The notes under the pieces are model-generated. The model searched no databases and was not told where the DNA came from. It saw nothing but the letters and a program-made list of their open reading frames with translations. Shown here one piece after another: positions 1 through 6,352 of a stretch of DNA of 24,874 nt. Position numbers and translations under genes: made by a program. The number at the start of each line of letters is the position of its first letter. Positions within the stretch are counted from its first letter, which is position 1. Origin of the DNA: a virus; IMG/VR virus record IMGVR_UViG_3300037427_001773, positions 1 to 24,874 of that record; one strand, 5' to 3'.

Positions 1-2
1 AG

Positions 3-2081
3 CAAGAACAATTCGATGTGGATGAGCGCAAGCTAGTCAAAGTGCTTGAATCAAACATCATTGAATCCGACCTGGTATCGGGTACTGAGATCAGTGATCA
101 GCGTGGGCGTAACCATGAGCTGTATTCCCTTGATGCCCTGGGCAATGAGAAATCCAATCGATCGCAGCATATCTCAGCCGATGTCATGGATGCGGTTGAG
201 TCGCAGAAGGCGATGTATCTGGAAACCTTTTTGTCAGGCCGGAACGTGGTTAAGTTTATGCCAGAGAACTCCGAGGATACTACGGCTCATTTGGCCACAA
301 GCTATGTCGAGCATATGTTCATGCACCGTAATGAAGGCGCGAAGTTATTACGCGATGCGCTGCACGATGCTTTTGTCTCCAAGAAGTGTGTTGTCTACAC
401 CTATTGGCAAGAAGACTCCACCTTAGTGACTAAATCCTTTGAGGGCCTTGCAGCTCCTCAGTTACAGGCATTGCAGGGACAGATCGCCCAGGAAGGCGGC
501 GATGTCCAGGCACAACAGACTGGCATGGGGCCTGATGGCATACCAATCTTCAGTGGTGAAGCGACCGTCGAGAAAGACACCAGCAAGGTATGCGTTGAAC
601 TGTTAAGACCCGAATCATTCTTTAGGGATCCTCATGCTGGCGATATTAAGTACGCAAGCTATGTCGGCTGGCAAGAAGAACTACCGAAATACGAATTAAT
701 CGAGCGTGGCTTTGAAGAAGAAGAGGTCATGAATCTACGCTTGGATTATCGATTCAGACAGAACCAGGAAGATCAATCGAGGAAGTCGCATGACTCCAGT
801 TATGGTCGGAATAAGCTGAATAACCGGGCTGATGAAGCAGAGAACGTCACGATCTATTGCATCTTTGCCTATATGAACCTGGAGAACTACGCGCCGACTG
901 TCAGTGCGGATTCAGTCGATGGTACGAAGCTGTATAAGTTTGTCTTCTCATCTGGCGAGCTCTTAACACAAGAGAACGGCTCCAAGTGGACTGAGGTTGA
1001 TGAATACCCAGTTCAGGAATGGACTCAGTATCCAATTAGTCATAGTGAGTTTGGCTTATGTGAAGCGGATATACAGGCTGACATCCAATGGACTAAATCA
1101 AACTTGCTCCGAATGATCATTGATAACCAGGCGATGACCAACACCTCAAGATGGAAGGCGCGTCATGGATTCATCAAGAACCCAAGAGAGTTATTAGAAA
1201 ACAACATCGGATCCGTGGTGTGGATGAAGGACATCAATCAGGATCTACAGCCATTACCAACGAATCCGCTATCTCCGTTGTCCATGCACGTTTTAGAAAG
1301 TCTGGAACAAGAGAAGGAACAGCGATCGGGGATGTCCCGATTAGCTAAAGGATTGAACGCCGATGCGGTAGCGAATCAAAATGCCGATAGCATGATCGAG
1401 CGATTAACTAACGCCAGTAACCGGCGAGTGATGCGCGGAGTCAGGGACTTTGCAGAAACCTTCTTAAAGCCGCTATTCATTCAGATGTATAACTTAGGTG
1501 TTGAGAACGATTCCGGCGAGGTCATGATGGAGATCGCTGGAGAATTCCAATCCATGCAGCCTTCGTCCTGGCCGAACCGTACCTTATGTGGTGTGGAAGT
1601 CGCGCTAACCCCGGAACAAGCCAAGACCAAGGCAGCGTTCCTGTTACAAATGCACCAGCTTATTAGTCAGGATCAGAACCTCGCAATGCTGTATGGCATG
1701 GAGCAGAAACACGCGCTCATCGATGATGTGTGTGACCTGGTAGGCATTGGTGATACCTCCCGTTATATGCGTCAACCTGATTCACAAGAAGTACAGCAAG
1801 CCGGACAGATGGCCAACCAGAAGGCACAAGAGAACGAACAACTACAGCAGCAGCTCATGACAATGCAGATGCAGAATCAGATGATGCAGCAGCAGCTTGC
1901 CCAGGCAGCAAACGCCAGGGAAGACATCAAAGTCAGGCTGAAGGGCCTTGAGGTACAGACTAAGGTCGCTGATACCGGGGCTGATAATGCCAGGGCTGAT
2001 GACAAGCTGGAATTCGAGAAGCAAAAGGCAGCAGCAGAATATCAATTAGAAAGAACTCAAAAGAGGCCAGCAGCATTATGA
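3..2081 (+). CDS. Portal protein (5'-truncated by the window edge)
   Basis: The portal forms the dodecameric ring at the capsid vertex through which DNA is packaged and ejected. The frame is open to the left edge. A GTG at 18 gives 687 residues, but the upstream codons continue in frame, so the true start is probably outside the window. The size, the position just before scaffold and MCP, and the segments around residues 40-130 (SADVMDAVESQKAMYLETF, then an SYVEHMF-type helix) fit large podovirus portals, as I recall the family. The C-terminal part (about residues 590-680) is rich in Gln and Met with a predicted coiled coil, as in portal barrels. Its stop overlaps an ATG (ATGA at 2078). No terminase is visible, so it must lie upstream. 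The portal assignment is by family resemblance and context. Confidence 0.85.
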   Translation, partial: QEQFDVDERKLVKVLESNIIESDLVSGTEISDQRGRNHELYSLDALGNEKSNRSQHISADVMDAVESQKAMYLETFLSGRNVVKFMPENSEDTTAHLATSYVEHMFMHRNEGAKLLRDALHDAFVSKKCVVYTYWQEDSTLVTKSFEGLAAPQLQALQGQIAQEGGDVQAQQTGMGPDGIPIFSGEATVEKDTSKVCVELLRPESFFRDPHAGDIKYASYVGWQEELPKYELIERGFEEEEVMNLRLDYRFRQNQEDQSRKSHDSSYGRNKLNNRADEAENVTIYCIFAYMNLENYAPTVSADSVDGTKLYKFVFSSGELLTQENGSKWTEVDEYPVQEWTQYPISHSEFGLCEADIQADIQWTKSNLLRMIIDNQAMTNTSRWKARHGFIKNPRELLENNIGSVVWMKDINQDLQPLPTNPLSPLSMHVLESLEQEKEQRSGMSRLAKGLNADAVANQNADSMIERLTNASNRRVMRGVRDFAETFLKPLFIQMYNLGVENDSGEVMMEIAGEFQSMQPSSWPNRTLCGVEVALTPEQAKTKAAFLLQMHQLISQDQNLAMLYGMEQKHALIDDVCDLVGIGDTSRYMRQPDSQEVQQAGQMANQKAQENEQLQQQLMTMQMQNQMMQQQLAQAANAREDIKVRLKGLEVQTKVADTGADNARADDKLEFEKQKAAAEYQLERTQKRPAAL

Positions 2082-2129
2082 GAGGACAGGGGTATATAGA
2101 ACGGATGCGTCAACGCAAGGAGCAAGAGA

Positions 2130-2480
2130 GTGGGTTTAATAACGAAAAGCGTAAGCGATTTCTTCAAGAGCTCAGTGAGAACAAAATTGCCGCCAATCAA
2201 GGAAGAGAACATCGCGACGATACGAACACGGGCCGAGTACGCGAAGAGTCTGATCGAGGACTCAGCGTTTCAGGAAGTGTTTCAAGCGATGAACGAGCAA
2301 GTAGTACGGGAGATCGCATCAAGCAGCCCACTCGATCAAAAAGAACGGGACGTTTTGTATCTAAAGCTCAAGCTAATAACTGAAATTCAAGAAACGCTGA
2401 TGATGTTTATCAGCGAATATGAAACTGCCGCTTTGATTAACGAAGCGCAAGCCAACCATGAGGAAGCTAATTATGGCTGA
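2130..2480 (+). CDS. Small helical protein between portal and scaffold
   Basis: This 116-residue protein is mostly helical. Its central segment (about residues 33-60, with RAEYAKSLIEDSAFQEVFQ) resembles small proteins found beside portal genes in many tailed phages, which are of unknown function. The GTG start at 2130 is supported by AAGGAG at 2117-2122, seven bases upstream. Its end overlaps the scaffold start by 8 bases, so the two are probably translationally coupled. A second frame (ATG 2078, overlapping the portal stop) covers the same DNA; its basic, Ser/Arg-rich C-terminal half looks like an out-of-frame shadow. The product is a real protein with fair certainty; the role is unknown, possibly in head assembly. 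Confidence 0.7.
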   Translation: MGLITKSVSDFFKSSVRTKLPPIKEENIATIRTRAEYAKSLIEDSAFQEVFQAMNEQVVREIASSSPLDQKERDVLYLKLKLITEIQETLMMFISEYETAALINEAQANHEEANYG

Positions 2481-3462
2481 ACCAGATGTTTCCGCTGAGG
2501 TAGACCAACCGACATCCGCGCCGGAGTCTTCCCCTCAGACCTTTCGGGAACGAGCTCTTAATCGCCTAACAGAGGAGTCAAACGACCAACCCCAGGCTGA
2601 AGAAGAGTTAGACAACAATGCGGAGCCCTTATCGGAAGATACCGATTTAGATGAGGCAGACCAACTCGATGACACAGCAGAAGCTGATTCGGACTCAGAC
2701 GAGCAACCCGAAGAAGACGATGCACCGAGAGTCTTTACGATAGACGGTAATGAGTTCAGTGAAGATGACATCAGAAACCTTGTAGCAGATCGCCGCAAGT
2801 GGGATGTCGAATTCCGTAAACGAACTCAACAGACTGCAAAGCAAAAAAAGGATTATGAGCGCGGTTCCGCTGAACTGGCGGTACAGCAAAAGCTCATTAT
2901 GGATGCTGCGCAAGGCAATCTAGACCAACTGAAGCAAGTTGACCCGACTGGCCTATCACAGGATCAGTACGCGATGTATCAACAGAACCTGAAGCAAGCA
3001 CGAGACCAGAATGATCACTGGGCGAATATGTTTAGCCAGGCGAACCAAGGGCTTAAAGCGAAGTTCGATGAATTTCAAAAAGCCCAGGCTGATGAGTCGG
3101 TTGAAGTGCTAAGAGGCATCGAACCCCGATGGAATGAGAATTTCTATGGGGATCTTAAAGAGTTTGCAGTCGAAACAGGCCGCTATTCAGATGAAGAGTT
3201 TAAAGAAGTCGCTGACTGGAGAGTGATCGAAGGATTGATCGCTTTACGAGATGCGGAATCTGCCACTCAGAAGCTGGAGAAGGTCAAAGAATCTAAATCC
3301 AAACCGAGCCGAAGACGGCAGAGAGCAAGACAACGCAATCGCAACTCACAAGGACAATTCCAGAGTGCGCGTGATGCGGTGTTTGAGTCTCCAAATGCTA
3401 AAGGTGATGGTTCATTTCGAGCAATGATGGAGGCGAAGCTCAAAGCTGAACGAGGTTCATAA
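2473..3462 (+). CDS. Capsid scaffolding protein
   Basis: This 329-residue protein has the usual scaffold design and position, directly before the MCP. A long acidic, low-complexity N-terminal third (about residues 10-85, rich in Glu, Asp, Ser) is followed by a helical coiled-coil middle (about 110-200) and a strongly basic segment (about residues 275-295, RRRQRARQRNR). Scaffolds use a basic C-terminal patch to bind the capsid inner face; that role is inferred here. The ATG at 2473 is preferred because GAGGAAG at 2460-2466 lies six bases before it. An in-frame ATG at 2458 would add five residues but lacks a comparable site. The protein is expected to leave the procapsid or be degraded on DNA packaging. 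Confidence 0.8.
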   Translation: MAEPDVSAEVDQPTSAPESSPQTFRERALNRLTEESNDQPQAEEELDNNAEPLSEDTDLDEADQLDDTAEADSDSDEQPEEDDAPRVFTIDGNEFSEDDIRNLVADRRKWDVEFRKRTQQTAKQKKDYERGSAELAVQQKLIMDAAQGNLDQLKQVDPTGLSQDQYAMYQQNLKQARDQNDHWANMFSQANQGLKAKFDEFQKAQADESVEVLRGIEPRWNENFYGDLKEFAVETGRYSDEEFKEVADWRVIEGLIALRDAESATQKLEKVKESKSKPSRRRQRARQRNRNSQGQFQSARDAVFESPNAKGDGSFRAMMEAKLKAERGS

Positions 3463-3476
3463 TTTAAGGACTTTGT

Positions 3477-3792
3477 ATGGCTTTTCATACTTATACACAA
3501 ACCCGTCAAGCTGAAGACGTTCAGGACGAGATTTATCAAATCTCTCCGGTAGATAGCCCCGTGGCTAGCCTCAGCAAAACAATCAGAGCAACTGGTAAGC
3601 TCCACGAATGGTCAGAAGACCGTTTGAACTCAAGCGGTGCTAACGCCGCCGTGGAAGGAGCAGATGCCGGATCGGATACTTCGGTAGCGATCACAGCTCT
3701 GAACAACTACACCCAGATCATGACTAAGGTCGCCAAGATTACTGGCACTTTAGAAGCCGTAGATAAGTACGGCCGTGATTCTGAAATGGCCT
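3477..3792 (+). CDS. MCP exon 1
   Basis: Codes for residues 1-105 and the first base of codon 106. It ends in GGCCT; the terminal U is the base expected before a group I 5' splice site. If unspliced, the frame runs on for seven intron codons to a TAG at 3813-3815. Confidence 0.88.
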
Positions 3793-5161
3793 TAATTGAG
3801 AGGGTCGCCGCATAGCGATATGCGGGCAATAACTCTGTGAATTCAAAGGAACTCTCACTGAGACAACTTTGAGCCAAGCCCCGCCAGGGGAAGGTGCAAC
3901 GACTATCCGAAAGGAGTACAGCCAAGTGGCTGGAAGCGCAGAGGCACTCAAGCAAGTGCAAGACATAGTCTAATCTTCATAGTGATATGAAGCTGGTTAA
4001 AACCGGGTGTGAATTAACGACTCACACTGAATACAAATGATCAATTGGAACAGCGATATTCTGAGCTTGCGAAGGATATTGAGCTGGCAATTATGGGTAA
4101 GCCTGGAGGAAGTTTCCAGACAGCAACAGCGGGATCGTCGAGTGCTGCGAGAAAGTTCGCTGCCCTGGCAATTCAGCTTCAAGGAGGCCCTAACAACGCC
4201 ACTTTGATGCAAGATGCCACCTCAGATGACACATTATCGAAATTGGAAACATCCATGCTCGATGCACACCAAAATTGTCATGCAGTGGGCGGAAACCCAG
4301 ATACGCTGATGGTTCCCCCAGCGGTTTCTCGATACGTTGCAAGCTTTGCAGCGGCATCAGGACGCAACAGGGAGCTCCGAGATACTACTAAGATCGTCAA
4401 TAACGTAGACCTTTACGTTTCGCCTAAACATTGGGCCATTGCGGCGTGAGTCGCATTGCAAACTCCGTGAATTCAGGGAAAATCTCATTGAGACAATCCT
4501 GAGCCAAGCTCGAAAGAGAAGGTGCAGAGACTATTGCGAAAGCAAGTAGGGCTAAGTAGCCCGAAGCGCGGAGCATCCTTAGAGGATGATGATATAGTCC
4601 GGCCTAGTATGTGAATACTAGCGGCTGCTAAGAGCAGCGGGTATGAGCTAACGACTCATGCTGAACAGATCGTTTGGTGAACTTAACGTAGTTCAAGACC
4701 GAGAAATGGAACCGCTATCGATGGTTGGAATTGATTTCAACTACTCGGCTACAGCGGTACTAAGACCTACTCAAGATTTTGCCTTGAGTAAAACGGGTAA
4801 GCATTGCCCCCTAGTGGCGAAAGCCGCATAGGATAACTTTGTGAACTGCTGGAAACCCCAAACACATCATGGTGTGGGCAATCAGCAGCCAAGCCTGGAA
4901 ACAGGAAGGTTCAACGACCATCCCTACGGGGAGTACGGCCAAGCGGCTGGAAGCGCAAAGCACCCTTCGCGGGTGAAGATATGGTCTCGTCCTTGCAGAT
5001 AATGTAAGGCAGCACGATGAAGTGCGGGAACAGTCTAGCGAGCTGTTTTGAAGATTTTACCAATGGATGCAGAATCGAGACAAATCATCACTGAATTGTC
5101 TTACTGTCTCTTGAACCGGGATTCCGCGTTCAGAGTGCATACCGTAAGCGCAAGCTTATAA
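3477..5161 (+). CDS. Major capsid protein, split by three group I introns (join 3477-3792, 4040-4425, 4673-4798, 5066-5161)
   Basis: Spliced length is 924 nt, or 307 residues plus TAA. Continuous reading stops at 3813, 4447 and 4829, but joining at U|intron-G| boundaries restores family motifs across every junction: SEMA-YQLEQRYSELAKDIE at intron 1, LYVSP-FGELNVV at intron 2, LSKTG-DAESRQIITEL at intron 3. These match my recollection of SU10/DUF5309-type capsid proteins, where a SEIAYQLAKRGKEL-like helix, a VYVS-FG turn and an AKTGD turn occur in this order. The N-terminal part (HTYTQTRQAEDVQDEIY, then SPVDSP) is also typical. An RBS (AAGGA) lies just upstream of ATG 3477. Intron 1 splits codon 106 after its first base; introns 2 and 3 lie between codons 234/235 and 276/277. 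Functional capsid can be made only if all three introns are removed. The assignment is from sequence and family knowledge; splicing itself is inferred. Confidence 0.92.
3793..4039 (+). ncRNA. Group I intron 1 in the MCP gene (247 nt, no ORF)
   Basis: This is a self-splicing RNA candidate. P1 pairs exon bases 3787-3792 (UGGCCU) with 3802-3807 (GGGUCG), with the splice-site U3792 opposite G3802. P2 is CCGCAUA (3808-3814) with UAUGCGG (3819-3825) around a GCGA loop. The conserved core has GGUGCAAC, then P7 GACUAU (3901-3906) pairing with AUAGUC (3965-3970). P8 is AGCC-AAGU-GGCU (3920-3931). A 3'-domain hairpin is CUUCAU (3975-3980) with AUGAAG (3987-3992). The last base is G (4039), as expected for omega-G. 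There is no room for a homing endonuclease. Joining 3792 to 4040 restores a conserved Tyr codon (T+AT). The subclass was not assigned. Confidence 0.92.
4040..4425 (+). CDS. MCP exon 2
   Basis: Codes for the rest of codon 106 through Pro234. It includes the ELAKDIELAIMG helix, a Gly/Ser/Ala-rich loop and the NNVDLYVSP strand. A stand-alone reading from TTG 4045 would be misleading, since that codon lies inside the conserved YQLEQR motif. Unspliced, the frame enters the intron and stops at TGA 4447-4449. Confidence 0.88.
4426..4672 (+). ncRNA. Group I intron 2 in the MCP gene (247 nt, no ORF)
   Basis: A close relative of intron 1 and exactly the same length. P1 pairs exon GCCU (4422-4425) with GGGC (4433-4436), with U4425 opposite G4433. 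P7 is GACUAU (4529-4534) with AUAGUC (4594-4599). P8 is GGGCU-AAGU-AGCCC (4549-4562); it keeps the AAGU loop while the stem differs from intron 1 by compensating changes. The 3'-domain hairpin CUAGUAU (4604-4610) with AUACUAG (4615-4621) is followed by GCUGC/GCAGC. A terminal hairpin with a UAACGA loop is shared with intron 1. The last base is G4672. The stretch GTGAATTCA is shared with intron 1. No endonuclease ORF is present. Confidence 0.92.
4673..4798 (+). CDS. MCP exon 3
   Basis: A 42-codon exon for residues 235-276, from FGELNVVQDREMEPLSMVG through the core strand YSATAVLRPTQDFALSKTG. It has no start codon of its own and is invisible to ORF callers. Both ends are in phase 0. It ends in CGGGT, with U next to the predicted splice site. 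Confidence 0.87.
4799..5065 (+). ncRNA. Group I intron 3 in the MCP gene (267 nt, no ORF)
   Basis: The most divergent of the three copies. P1 pairs exon GGGU (4795-4798) with GCCC (4806-4809), with U4798 opposite G4806. P2 is GUGGC-GAAA-GCCGC (4814-4827). P7 is GACCAU (4916-4921) with AUGGUC (4981-4986); relative to introns 1 and 2 a U-A pair has become C-G on both sides. P8 is GGCC-AAGC-GGCU (4937-4948). The 3'-domain hairpins are CCUUGCA (4991-4997) with UGUAAGG (5003-5009), then GCAC/GUGC. An extra hairpin near 4857-4878 helps explain the longer length. The last base is G5065. No endonuclease ORF is present. Confidence 0.9.
5066..5161 (+). CDS. MCP exon 4
   Basis: A 31-codon terminal exon plus TAA. 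It begins DAESRQIITELSYCLLN, which completes the KTG-DAE turn from exon 3 and gives the C-terminal strand of the capsid fold. It is followed within ten bases by an intrinsic terminator. Too short and startless to be found as an ORF. Confidence 0.87.
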   Translation, partial: DAESRQIITELSYCLLNRDSAFRVHTVSASL

Positions 5162-5167
5162 CCCTTG

Positions 5168-5192
5168 AAGGGCTCTTCGGAGCCCTTTTTTA
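5168..5192 (+). terminator. Rho-independent terminator after the MCP gene
   Basis: A perfect stem GGGCUC-UUCG-GAGCCC (5170-5185), extended by AA/UU, with the very stable UUCG tetraloop, runs into six T residues. It starts seven bases after the MCP stop. It would separate abundant capsid mRNA from the downstream adaptor and tail genes, or let only part of the transcripts read through. Confidence 0.9.
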
Positions 5193-5203
5193 TTGGAAAC
5201 CTT

Positions 5204-5548
5204 ATGACTGAGAAACGAATTATCTCCGCTACCGGGGATGTGTCGCGGTGGATTGCGTCCGAGCATGACAGCTCCGGTAAGCTGCAACACTATCGAGGCT
5301 ACAGCCAGGACGTTAAGCAAACGGCTGACCTGGTGAAGCAGCGAGCACAACAAATGCCTGGGCGATTCAGTAAATCGCTAGAGCATCAATATGTGGGCTC
5401 GGTGCCAATGACCATGATTCAGGATTTTGTCGCCAAGCGCGGTAAAACGATGAACGACTGGGCAACCGATAAGCACTTGAAGAAAGCATTTCTGTTGCAT
5501 ATGACGGCAGAAAACCCTCGATTGTTTGCTAAGAGCTATCAGACATGA
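5204..5548 (+). CDS. Small conserved-looking protein after the MCP, function unknown
   Basis: A 114-residue soluble, basic, mostly helical protein. The ATG at 5204 is preferred (GGAA at 5195-5198 upstream); an upstream TTG at 5165 would put the start inside the terminator hairpin. There is no signal peptide or membrane segment. The segment SVPMTMIQDFVAKRGKTMN suggests a helical fold. Its stop overlaps the next start (ATGA at 5545). The position between MCP and adaptor suggests a role in head completion or in the virion, but I recognise no family. Confidence 0.75.
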   Translation: MTEKRIISATGDVSRWIASEHDSSGKLQHYRGYSQDVKQTADLVKQRAQQMPGRFSKSLEHQYVGSVPMTMIQDFVAKRGKTMNDWATDKHLKKAFLLHMTAENPRLFAKSYQT

Positions 5549-6171
5549 CTTATGGGGTGCTCAAGACTGACCTGGCTGACTGGCTTAATCGATCAGACCT
5601 AACCTCGAAGCTGGATTCGTTCATTAAGAACGCTGAGAACACGATCTATCGAACGCTGAGTCATCGATTGTTAGAGAAAACAGCCACGTTTGATCGAACT
5701 AGCGAGTCTCCATTAACCGATGTCCTGGCATTACCGAGTGATTACCGGGAAGCGATCCTATTAACGGTCGATGGCACTCCGATCGAGCGAGTCTCACTGG
5801 ATTCTATTTCTAATCGAACAGCTAAGGTCGATGAGCCGAGTGAATTCTCAAGAAACGGAACCGATATACAGCTATGGCCTTTCCCTGATGCGGGACGGAC
5901 ATACAAATTAACCTATTATCACAAACCGGCCACTGTCACAGGTGGATCGGATAGCGGCACTAACGATCTGCTAACGGCAGAACCCGCACTATTTCTATAT
6001 GGCTCGCTAATCGAAGCCGAGCCCTACCTTCACAGTGATCAAATGCCCATGTTGCAAGTTTGGGCGAGTCGATTCGGTGAAATCCTAGCGACATTAGACC
6101 AGGAATCCTCTTTAGAGAACTATTCCGGCTCGACTGTCACCGTCAAATCAACATTCAGCGGGAGATTATAA
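5545..6171 (+). CDS. Head-tail adaptor protein (SU10-adaptor-like)
   Basis: This 208-residue protein has the features of the adaptor family seen in SU10-like and many other tailed phages. The N-terminal helical start (LADWLNRSDLTSKLDSFIK, then a segment like NAENTIYRTL) is followed by a beta segment with LPSDYREA, a Y-strand with KLTYYHKPA, and a C-terminal helix beginning around residue 148 (ALFLYGSLIEAEPYL). Such adaptors form a ring under the portal that joins the tail. It is coupled by ATGA overlap to the gene before it. An SU10-type adaptor next to an SU10-type MCP is mutually supporting. The family name is from memory of the motif pattern. Confidence 0.8.
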   Translation: MTYGVLKTDLADWLNRSDLTSKLDSFIKNAENTIYRTLSHRLLEKTATFDRTSESPLTDVLALPSDYREAILLTVDGTPIERVSLDSISNRTAKVDEPSEFSRNGTDIQLWPFPDAGRTYKLTYYHKPATVTGGSDSGTNDLLTAEPALFLYGSLIEAEPYLHSDQMPMLQVWASRFGEILATLDQESSLENYSGSTVTVKSTFSGRL

Positions 6172-6348
6172 ATGCCCAACTTAACAGACGAACAAATCGC
6201 ACAGATATTAGAAGCTGCTGGCCCTCGACAGGACGCTATCAGACGTATTTTAGGTGAAGACCTGGATTCTGAGCCGGAGCCTGTCAAAGAAGAGGAAGAG
6301 GCCGAAGAGGAGTCTTCTGACGAAGAGGAATCAGACTCTGAGGAGTAA
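6172..6348 (+). CDS. Acidic mini-protein (58 aa)
   Basis: An ATG with GGGAG at 6160-6164 begins one base after the adaptor stop. The first half (PNLTDEQIAQILEAAGPRQ) looks like a short helix. The second half is almost entirely Glu, Asp and Ser, ending in SDSEE. No family is recognised. Translation is likely, given the tight packing between adaptor and fibre genes. It could be a small assembly or DNA-mimic-like protein, but nothing specific supports that. Confidence 0.65.
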   Translation: MPNLTDEQIAQILEAAGPRQDAIRRILGEDLDSEPEPVKEEEEAEEESSDEEESDSEE

Positions 6349-6352
6349 TTAA

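Noticed and set aside
3739-4212. Minus-strand ORFs over the MCP and introns
   Set aside because: They are antisense to the MCP exons and introns, with no ribosome site and no recognisable protein.
4045-4449. Stand-alone gene starting at TTG 4045
   Set aside because: The TTG is the Leu codon of the conserved YQLEQR motif of the MCP; the end (from 4426) is intron sequence.
3793-5065. Homing endonuclease gene inside the introns
   Set aside because: Each intron is under 270 nt, and no reading frame long enough or with LAGLIDADG/GIY-YIG/HNH features exists in them.
3477-5161. MCP as a decayed pseudogene or product of sequencing errors
   Set aside because: All stops fall within intervals of 247, 247 and 267 nt that carry group I folds, while exons are intact and join in frame at exact U|..G| positions. 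Random errors would not give this pattern.
5165-5203. TTG 5165 as the start of the gene after the MCP
   Set aside because: The region forms the terminator stem; ATG 5204 has its own upstream GGAA.
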